The translations under genes and the position numbers were made by a program. A stretch of DNA of 5,332 nucleotides, from positions 1 through 5,332 of the forward strand of contig JAESUK010000007.1 in the NCBI GenBank assembly GCA_016763095.1, written 5' to 3'. Shown piece by piece: positions 1 through 5,332 of this stretch. Position 1 is the stretch's first letter, and each line of letters starts with the position of its first letter. The notes beneath the pieces were generated by a model. That model did not search any database, was not told the DNA's origin, and saw only the letters and a list, made by a program, of their open reading frames with translations. This DNA comes from Alphaproteobacteria bacterium. Lineage in GTDB: Bacteria > Pseudomonadota > Alphaproteobacteria > Micavibrionales > Micavibrionaceae.

Positions 1-638
1 AAACAAGCACAAGCGATTGCAATTGGTACAATTGCCAAGCCATCAAGCCCATCCGTTAAGTTCACTGCATTGGCAGAGCCGATTACGACAAGCAACGCCC
101 ATACGCCAAAGAACCAACCCAAATCAATAAAGACATCTTTGAAGAAAGGAATGGCAACATGTTGATTAATTTCTGGCGGAAGGACTTGGTTCACACCAAT
201 TGTGATCAACGCGACAATAATAATTTGAACAATTAAGCGTATTTTTGCGGAAACGCCATCCGTTGATCGACTGGTTAATTTTACAAAGTCATCGGCAAAT
301 CCGATTAAGCCAAAGCCGATCATAACAGCCAATGTATACCATACAAACGCATTGCTTAAATCTGCCCAAAGCAAGGTGGACAGAGATACTGAGAGCAAAA
401 TCATAAGCCCACCCATTGTTGGTGTACCCGCTTTTTTGAAATGAGTCTCAGGACCATTTTTGCGGATAGGCTGACCTTCTTTTTGTTTTGATTTTAACCA
501 TGCAATAATTCTTGGACCAATAATGAAGGACAGAATAAGCGCCGTCATAATCGCACCACCCGTTCTGAATGTCAGATAACGGAAGAGGTTGAAGAATTGA
601 TAATACTCTGCGAGCGGGACAAGGAGATTATAGAGCAT
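1..638 (-). CDS. mraY: Phospho-N-acetylmuramoyl-pentapeptide transferase, 5' part (C-terminus beyond left edge)
   Basis: MraY is an integral inner-membrane enzyme that transfers phospho-MurNAc-pentapeptide from UDP-MurNAc-pentapeptide to undecaprenyl phosphate, giving lipid I. The frame opens with ATG at 638-636 and runs 212 codons to the left edge without a stop, so it is a partial gene cut by the window. Visible signatures are KKAGTPTMGG (residues 69-77 region), the aspartate pair in GFADDF (D116, D117, matching the catalytic D115/D116 of E. coli) and GSANAVNLTDGLDGLA (about 187-202), a hallmark of the family. Hydrophobic segments lie near residues 27-48, 74-92, 98-114, 133-150, 174-188 and from 200 to the edge, as expected for the multi-pass fold. 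The third catalytic aspartate and the histidine-rich loop should lie outside the window. The start overlaps the end of murF by 11 bases and has an AAGGA Shine-Dalgarno 5 bases upstream, which supports it. Identification is essentially certain. Confidence 0.97.
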   Translation of the reverse strand, partial: MLYNLLVPLAEYYQFFNLFRYLTFRTGGAIMTALILSFIIGPRIIAWLKSKQKEGQPIRKNGPETHFKKAGTPTMGGLMILLSVSLSTLLWADLSNAFVWYTLAVMIGFGLIGFADDFVKLTSRSTDGVSAKIRLIVQIIIVALITIGVNQVLPPEINQHVAIPFFKDVFIDLGWFFGVWALLVVIGSANAVNLTDGLDGLAIVPIAIACAC

Positions 639-2118
639 TCTGTTCCTTTTGTTTTGGTTTTACTTTAGTTGGTAATGCACGCAGAGCTTCTACGACTACA
701 TTCATTTTGCTCCCTAATGATCCTTTAACCATGACCACATCCCCAGGAACAAGAACATCCGTAACAATTTCAGATAGCTCAGTGCTATTTTCACAATGAG
801 CACCTTTATTATCATTGGGAAGCGCTTTGTGAAGATTTTTCATCAGTGATCCACATGTATAAACAAGATCAATGTTCGCTGTTCTTATTGGCAGAGCCAT
901 ATCGGCATGTTTCCTTGGTGCATCACCGCCAAGCTCAAGCATATCGCCAAGCACAGCAATACGTCGTCCACCGCGACCAGGGTCAATAAGTGCCAATACT
1001 TTAAATGCGGCCTTCATTGAGGTCGGTGAAGCATTGTAACTATCGTCAATTAATGTCACTGGGTTCGCAGACTCCCCTAAGTCAATATATTCACGTCGTC
1101 CACGCCCAACAGGTGCCTCAAGCCTACTCATCGCAGTGACAGCTTTTTTAATGTCCGCGCCTGCAAGCTTAATTGCTGTTAAAACTCCTATAGAGTTCAT
1201 GGCAATATGCTCGCCACTCCATTGCAACATATAGCTTATCTCTTCCCCCATAATGCTTGCCTTAACGCGCGTTCCGTTTGCAGCAACCAAGCATTCTAAA
1301 AGAATTGAATCTGATGTGTCTGATTTTCCAAACGTCACAAGCGTAATATTATCAAGGTCAGCTTGTGCTTTTAATATTGGAAATGTTTCGATGTCATGAT
1401 TGACGACAGCATGCGAGCCAACGCCCATACCTGCAAATATCTCGGCCTTCGCCTTTGCAATGCCTTGGATTCCATCCTCAAAATGTTCCAAATGTACTGG
1501 CGCAACCGTTGTGATGATAGCGATATCTGGTTTCACCTGTTCAGAGAGTGGTGTAATTTCACCTGCGTGGTTCATCCCAATTTCAAAAACACCGTAATCA
1601 CTTCCTGCATGCATTGTCGCCAATGTAAGGGGTACACCGATATGGTTATTAAAGCTTTTCTGTGCTGCATGGGTTTTGCCTTGTGGGGTAAGCGCCGCAG
1701 CAAGCATTTCTTTTGTTCCTGTTTTCCCTACACTGCCTGTCACAGCAATAATTTTTGCCGCAGTTCTATAGCGCGCGCCTTGACCAAGGTCTTGCAGAGC
1801 CACAAGCGTGTCTTGAACCATCAGCAATGGAGCGTCTGATGCACACCCTTTTGGGGATTCGCTCACAATGGCTGCTACAGCCCCCTTTTCAAGTGCATCA
1901 CGTACATAATCATGACCATTCATATCACTTGCCACATCACCTTTAAGCGCCACAAATATGTCACCTTTTTGGATCGTACGGCTATCAATAGAAATACCCC
2001 ACGCCATCCATTCAGCGTTTGATGAGTCATTCAACTGACCACCCGTCATTGTTGTGGCTTCTTTCGTTGTCCAAATCACGTCTGATGGAGCGAGAGCCAC
2101 GTCTTGTGTTTGTGTCAT
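628..2118 (-). CDS. murF: UDP-N-acetylmuramoyl-tripeptide--D-alanyl-D-alanine ligase
   Basis: MurF is the cytoplasmic ATP-dependent ligase that adds D-Ala-D-Ala to UDP-MurNAc-tripeptide, the last soluble step before MraY. The 496-residue product has the three-domain Mur ligase layout. The N-terminal substrate domain holds DSR (45-47) and a GDIFVALKG segment. The central ATPase domain has the P-loop TGSVGKTGT (127-135, K132), NNHIGVP (158-163 region), FEIGMNHAGEI (E179, N183) and VAPVHLEHF (H209). The C-terminal domain has GRGR (338-341), IDDSYNASPTSM (357-368), VLGDMLELG (389-397) and KGSLGSKMN (465-473). The NHAGE and SYNA motifs and the KGSxGS signature separate MurF from MurC, MurD and MurE. 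The chosen ATG directly follows the murE stop (TAG-ATG) and has AAGGA 7 bases upstream; an internal Met at residue 24 is a less likely start. The last 11 bases are shared with mraY. Length is slightly above the E. coli protein. No missing catalytic motif is seen. Confidence 0.97.
   Translation of the reverse strand: MTQTQDVALAPSDVIWTTKEATTMTGGQLNDSSNAEWMAWGISIDSRTIQKGDIFVALKGDVASDMNGHDYVRDALEKGAVAAIVSESPKGCASDAPLLMVQDTLVALQDLGQGARYRTAAKIIAVTGSVGKTGTKEMLAAALTPQGKTHAAQKSFNNHIGVPLTLATMHAGSDYGVFEIGMNHAGEITPLSEQVKPDIAIITTVAPVHLEHFEDGIQGIAKAKAEIFAGMGVGSHAVVNHDIETFPILKAQADLDNITLVTFGKSDTSDSILLECLVAANGTRVKASIMGEEISYMLQWSGEHIAMNSIGVLTAIKLAGADIKKAVTAMSRLEAPVGRGRREYIDLGESANPVTLIDDSYNASPTSMKAAFKVLALIDPGRGGRRIAVLGDMLELGGDAPRKHADMALPIRTANIDLVYTCGSLMKNLHKALPNDNKGAHCENSTELSEIVTDVLVPGDVVMVKGSLGSKMNVVVEALRALPTKVKPKQKEQNAL
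643..650 (-). promoter_or_regulatory. Ribosome binding site of mraY
   Basis: Read on the minus strand the sequence is AAAAGGAA, with its AAGGA core ending 5 bases before the ATG at 638-636. It lies inside the last codons of murF and fixes the mraY start within the murF coding region. The overlap suggests coupled translation of the two genes; that part is inference. Confidence 0.75.
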
Positions 2119-3612
2119 CTATTTTTCCTTATCTTTATTTATAAGAGATTGAATGGATTTTCGTGTTTCATCACGGTCATCAAAGGGGAGGGTTTGGGCT
2201 TGGAAAGTCTGCCCTGATTCATGGCCTTTGCCGGCAATAATCAGGGAGTCGCCCGTTCGGAGGGAGGAAATCGCAAAATCGATTGCTTTGCGACGGTCGC
2301 CAATATTTTTAAAGGAAGGAAAGCCTGCAACAATCTCGGCGCGAATAGCCGCAGGGTCTTCTGTACGAGGATTATCATCTGTGACGATAACCTCATCGGC
2401 CAAATCATGTGCGATTTGAGCCATTTGAGATCGTTTACCACGATCCCTGTCCCCACCACAGCCAAAGACAACATAGAGAATGCCTTTTGTATGGGGGCGG
2501 ACGGCATTGAGAACAGCATCTAGTGCACCTGGTTTATGTGCATAATCCACATAAACAGAAGCACCTACAGGATGTCCTTCAATTCTTTCTAAACGCCCTG
2601 GAACGGTCTTCAAATTTGAGACAACTTTCACAAGGGCATTTAATTCAATTTCTTCATCAACAAGCGCATAAACGATGGCTATGGCACATAAGACATTTTG
2701 TGTCTGAAATGCACCGATCAAAGGGAGGTCAAGCTCTACTCTCTGGTTCGAAATTAACAAAACCAAATCCTGTCCATTTTCTTTCGCAGACCTATTTACG
2801 AGCGTTATCGTATTATCTCCTAGGGCATGAATACCATAAGATATAGTCTTTAAACTTCTTGCTTCACAAATTTCCGATAATTTTTTAAATTCAGGGATAT
2901 CTGCGTTCAATATTGCCGTTCCATTTTGATCTAAGCAGCGCGTAAAAAGACCCTGTTTAGCTTCAAAATACGCATCCATATCCTTATGATAATCCAGATG
3001 GTCTTGCGATAAATTCGTAAAAGCGGCAACCTTTAATTGAACACCATCTAGCCTATGTTGTTCAATTCCATGGCTTGATGCTTCCATCGCGAGATAGTCA
3101 ATTTTTTTCTCAGAAAGCATTTTTAATGTTTTGTGTAGAGTAATCGGGTCGGCTGTGGTTAAAGCCCCTTTTTCAAAGAATCCGTCAGCATGAAGACCTA
3201 TTGTTCCTAAACTTGCAGTGCTAAACCCAAGATCATTCATAATTTGGCGCACAAACCAGACGATTGAGCTTTTTCCACTGGTTCCCGTAATGGCGGCGAT
3301 GTGTTTTGGCTGTTTGTCATAGAATTTTGAAGCAATATCTGCGAGGGCTATTCTAGAATCTTCCACCCAGATGATCAGCACCTTATTTTCGTCAATTTTT
3401 CCCAGGGCTTTTTCTCTTTTTGCTTCTTCAACCACGACAGCAACAGCACCTTTTTCAACCGCATCTTGGAGGTAATCAACGCCATCTGAGGCATGTCCAG
3501 AAACTGCGATAAACAATGAACCAGGTGACACCTCTTTACTGTTCGATGAGACAGCATATACGGGTACGTTCTGATCCAATGGCACAGGGACAAGGCTTAC
3601 AAGATCCTTCAT
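2119..3612 (-). CDS. murE: UDP-N-acetylmuramoyl-L-alanyl-D-glutamate--2,6-diaminopimelate ligase
   Basis: MurE is the cytoplasmic ATP-dependent ligase that adds the third stem-peptide residue to UDP-MurNAc-L-Ala-D-Glu. At 497 residues it is close to E. coli MurE. Motifs in order: P-loop TGTSGKSS (109-116, K114), MEASSHGIEQHRLDG (176-190, E177), TNLSQDHLDYH (199-209), YFEAK with K219 at the place of the carbamylated lysine, VPGRLE (337-342), VDYAHKPGAL (355-364), GCGGDRDRGKR (384-394), TDDNPRTEDP (411-420) and GKGHESGQ (461-468). The DNPR motif, with N414 and R416, marks meso-diaminopimelate rather than lysine as substrate; R389 in the GGDRD motif also matches a DAP contact. The ATG overlaps the ftsI stop by 4 bases (ATGA), and GGGGA lies 6 bases upstream. 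Two deviations are noted: NSK (24-26) where family members usually have DSR, and Gly instead of Asp after DYAHKP. All catalytic motifs remain, so I expect an active enzyme. Confidence 0.97.
   Translation of the reverse strand: MKDLVSLVPVPLDQNVPVYAVSSNSKEVSPGSLFIAVSGHASDGVDYLQDAVEKGAVAVVVEEAKREKALGKIDENKVLIIWVEDSRIALADIASKFYDKQPKHIAAITGTSGKSSIVWFVRQIMNDLGFSTASLGTIGLHADGFFEKGALTTADPITLHKTLKMLSEKKIDYLAMEASSHGIEQHRLDGVQLKVAAFTNLSQDHLDYHKDMDAYFEAKQGLFTRCLDQNGTAILNADIPEFKKLSEICEARSLKTISYGIHALGDNTITLVNRSAKENGQDLVLLISNQRVELDLPLIGAFQTQNVLCAIAIVYALVDEEIELNALVKVVSNLKTVPGRLERIEGHPVGASVYVDYAHKPGALDAVLNAVRPHTKGILYVVFGCGGDRDRGKRSQMAQIAHDLADEVIVTDDNPRTEDPAAIRAEIVAGFPSFKNIGDRRKAIDFAISSLRTGDSLIIAGKGHESGQTFQAQTLPFDDRDETRKSIQSLINKDKEK
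2126..2130 (-). promoter_or_regulatory. Ribosome binding site of murF
   Basis: AAGGA on the minus strand ends 7 bases before the murF ATG and sits inside the last codons of murE. The murE stop TAG (2121-2119) lies between this site and the ATG. Ribosomes finishing murE would therefore stop directly on the murF start region, an arrangement that favours coupled translation (inference). Confidence 0.75.
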
Positions 3613-5332
3613 AACCCGTCCCCATATGATGCATTCGATACAGGCTGTTTTCCTGATTGAGCGTTTTGCTTCATGAGGTCTGGCTCAATAGCTTCAATAG
3701 ACACAATTCTCTTCATTACACTTGAAAAGATCGGTGCCGCTGTCCAGCCTGCCGTGGCATAACCGTATGTCTCAGGTATCCCTTTAGGCTCATCAAGCAT
3801 CACAAATAAAACATATTTAGGGTCATCAATCGGGAAAGCACCCACGAATGAAGAGATCAATTTCTTCCTATCATAGCCATTCTTACCAGGCTTCTCTGCT
3901 GTGCCTGTTTTTCCGCCCACAGCATACCCTTCAACAGCGGCTTTTTTGGCCGTTCCGTCCGTCACAACTAACTTCATCAACGACTTCATCACATTGGATG
4001 TCTCACTAGAGATAATTTGTTCTTTTATAGCTGTTTGCGTATTTTCATTTTCAGGAAGTACAAAACGAGGTGTGACCTTATACCCACCATTCACAACCGC
4101 CGAAACCGCTGTGACAAGCTGCATTGGACTTACGGCAATGCCGTGCCCATAAGACGCTGTGAGCGTGTTAATGTCGCGCCAAGGGCGTGGGTACAACGGC
4201 TTACCTACCTCAGAGAAGGCAACGTCTGGTTTTGTGAGAAGCCCTAATTTTTTATAAAAGCGTTGGAGCTCTTCTCCTCCAATTGTTTCCCCCATTAATG
4301 CCGTTCCAATATTTGAGGAATGCATGAAAATTTCTGGAATGGTTAACACTCTTTTTTCTGCATGAAAGTCCCTAATTGTGTAACGCCCACGCTTTAACGG
4401 CTTCGTTGCATCAAATGTTTGCGTCAATGCATTGTCTTGCGTTTCCAAAAAAGCTGCCGTCGAGAATATTTTAAATACCGATCCAAGCTCATATACGCCT
4501 TGCGTTACACGGTTAAACTGGGCATTTTTACCAGAAGAGGTTGGCGCATGGGGGTCAAAGTCAGGCAGCGACACCATTGCAAGAACCTCGCCTGCTTGCG
4601 CATCCATAATAATTCCCGCAGCACCCTTGGCTTTAAACTTTTCCATAGAGGTCTGCATCTCTGTGCGCAAGGCATGCTGAATACGTATATCCAATGTCGT
4701 CTTTAACGCCCTGCCCTTAAGACTTCCTGATAGCGCGCCCTGAAAGCTTCTCTCAAGCCCCATCAAGCCTTGACCATCCAAATTTCCGTAACCAACAATG
4801 TGTGCGGATATGTCGCCTTGTGGGTAGAGGCGTTTATTTTCATCCCTGAATCCCAAGCCCGGCTCACCAATTTTCAAGATCGCCGCTTGATCGGAGGGAG
4901 TCACGCCACGTTTTAGCCAGATAAAACGCCCATTTTTTTGCATCTTTTTCAAGAAAACACCATATGATGTCTCTGGAAAGATTACCGCCAACTGTTTCGC
5001 TGACGCTTCTGGATCAAGAATGTTTTTTGGGTCCGCATAAAGAGATGCCGTGCGCAAAGAGGTTGCGAGCAATACATCATTACGATCCACTATATCGCCC
5101 CAAGGCGCTGACACACCTTGTTTTTGCGCATCAACATGCGTTGGGGATGGCACACCAAATTCACCGTCAATATTAATATTTTGTATGATCATGACATCAA
5201 ATAAACGCACAGCAACTACGCAATATAAAACAAGGAAGACAGCACGCACGATCAAAATACGTGCACGCGCGACTTCTAGCGCGCCACCTTGACCTCCCTT
5301 AGTTGTAACAGACAGACGATTTAAGACATAGC
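3609..5332 (-). CDS. ftsI: Septal peptidoglycan D,D-transpeptidase (PBP3/FtsI), 5' end beyond right edge
   Basis: FtsI is the division-specific class B penicillin-binding protein, anchored in the inner membrane with its transpeptidase domain in the periplasm, where it crosslinks septal peptidoglycan. The frame is open from its stop TGA (3611-3609) to the right edge, giving 573 visible residues. The TTG at 5255-5253 can be read as a start, but the 25 upstream codons continue as FtsI-like sequence (GALEVARARI, then the membrane segment), so the true start is outside. Counting the TTG as residue 1: membrane segment about 1-24; pedestal domain with WGDIVDRN (52-59); transpeptidase motifs SVFK with nucleophile S259 and K262 (4470-4481), SSN at 313-315 (4311-4319) and KTG at 449-451 (3903-3911); a C-terminal TYGYATAGWTAAP segment (496-508). 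No PASTA domain. FtsI is favoured over PBP2 by its place directly before murE. The 3' end overlaps murE by 4 bases. The usual pedestal Arg is Trp52. Confidence 0.96.
   Translation of the reverse strand, partial: YVLNRLSVTTKGGQGGALEVARARILIVRAVFLVLYCVVAVRLFDVMIIQNINIDGEFGVPSPTHVDAQKQGVSAPWGDIVDRNDVLLATSLRTASLYADPKNILDPEASAKQLAVIFPETSYGVFLKKMQKNGRFIWLKRGVTPSDQAAILKIGEPGLGFRDENKRLYPQGDISAHIVGYGNLDGQGLMGLERSFQGALSGSLKGRALKTTLDIRIQHALRTEMQTSMEKFKAKGAAGIIMDAQAGEVLAMVSLPDFDPHAPTSSGKNAQFNRVTQGVYELGSVFKIFSTAAFLETQDNALTQTFDATKPLKRGRYTIRDFHAEKRVLTIPEIFMHSSNIGTALMGETIGGEELQRFYKKLGLLTKPDVAFSEVGKPLYPRPWRDINTLTASYGHGIAVSPMQLVTAVSAVVNGGYKVTPRFVLPENENTQTAIKEQIISSETSNVMKSLMKLVVTDGTAKKAAVEGYAVGGKTGTAEKPGKNGYDRKKLISSFVGAFPIDDPKYVLFVMLDEPKGIPETYGYATAGWTAAPIFSSVMKRIVSIEAIEPDLMKQNAQSGKQPVSNASYGDGL
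3619..3623 (-). promoter_or_regulatory. Weak ribosome binding site of murE
   Basis: GGGGA on the minus strand lies 6 bases before the murE ATG, within the final codons of ftsI. It is a poorer match to the anti-Shine-Dalgarno sequence than those of murF and mraY. With the ATGA stop-start overlap, murE probably relies on re-initiation by ribosomes ending ftsI (inference). Confidence 0.5.

Noticed and set aside
1396..1839. Open frame of 147 codons on the plus strand, opposite murF.
   Set aside because: It lies wholly antisense to murF, which has all Mur ligase motifs across this region. The translation is rich in Cys, His and Trp, with no recognisable domain or ribosome binding site, as typical of a shadow frame.
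2153..2846. Several plus-strand open frames of 88-107 codons, and a minus-strand one at 2241-2519, all within murE.
   Set aside because: They overlap one another and conserved murE motifs (GKGHE, DNPR, GGDRD). No family signature or convincing start signal was seen, so they are by-products of the murE codons.
628..3612. murE and murF as a possible duplicated segment.
   Set aside because: They share the Mur ligase fold and short motifs such as the P-loop and DxYxA/DYAH region, but this is ancient paralogy within the family. I saw no nucleotide-level repeat.
3901..5176. Plus-strand open frames of 70-95 codons opposite ftsI.
   Set aside because: They are antisense to the transpeptidase and pedestal domains of FtsI, whose motifs are intact on the other strand. 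Nothing in their translations resembles a known protein.
5276..5300. Strong Shine-Dalgarno-like AAGGGAGGT (5300-5292, minus strand) followed by GTG at 5287-5285.
   Set aside because: The GTG frame ends after three codons in TAG (5278-5276), and the spacing to GTG is short. The purine-rich bases are explained by the Lys-Gly-Gly-Gln-Gly-Gly codons of the ftsI frame. The site is also about 37 bases from the TTG at 5255, too far to serve it.
1..5332. Possible hidden system, mobile element, CRISPR array or RNA gene.
   Set aside because: Every base from edge to edge is accounted for by four conserved dcw genes in standard order. I saw no direct-repeat array, terminal inverted repeats, tRNA-like fold or composition break.

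Overview
The window is a stretch of a bacterial division and cell wall (dcw) gene cluster, transcribed entirely on the minus strand. In transcription order, right to left, it holds the 3' part of ftsI (penicillin-binding protein 3, a septal transpeptidase), complete murE, complete murF and the 5' part of mraY. This is the usual dcw order. No intergenic space is left: ftsI and murE overlap by 4 bases, murE and murF abut with stop directly followed by start, and murF and mraY overlap by 11 bases.

The proteins point to an alphaproteobacterium. The FtsI N-terminal region, its pedestal segment (GDIVDRN followed by SLYADP) and its C-terminal TYGYATAGW segment have the flavour I associate with alphaproteobacterial FtsI. 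MurF carries the P-loop variant TGSVGKTGTKE, and MurE carries DYAHKP rather than DYAHTP. Base composition is moderate and looks slightly AT-leaning by eye; I did not compute it. I cannot name a genus. The MurE DNPR motif indicates meso-diaminopimelate peptidoglycan, as expected for a Gram-negative.

Layout: 1-638 mraY (5' part, C-terminus beyond the left edge); 628-2118 murF; 2119-3612 murE; 3609-5332 ftsI (its 5' end lies beyond the right edge). There is no stretch over 300 bases without a gene, and I see no RNA gene, mobile element, CRISPR array, terminator or promoter.

The genes form one pathway. MurE adds meso-DAP to UDP-MurNAc-L-Ala-D-Glu, MurF adds D-Ala-D-Ala to complete UDP-MurNAc-pentapeptide, MraY moves phospho-MurNAc-pentapeptide to undecaprenyl phosphate to make lipid I, and FtsI crosslinks the finished strands at the septum. 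I found no undescribed system. What merits a second look is modest: a start-site trap in ftsI, a few substitutions at normally conserved positions of FtsI and MurE, and the tight translational coupling.
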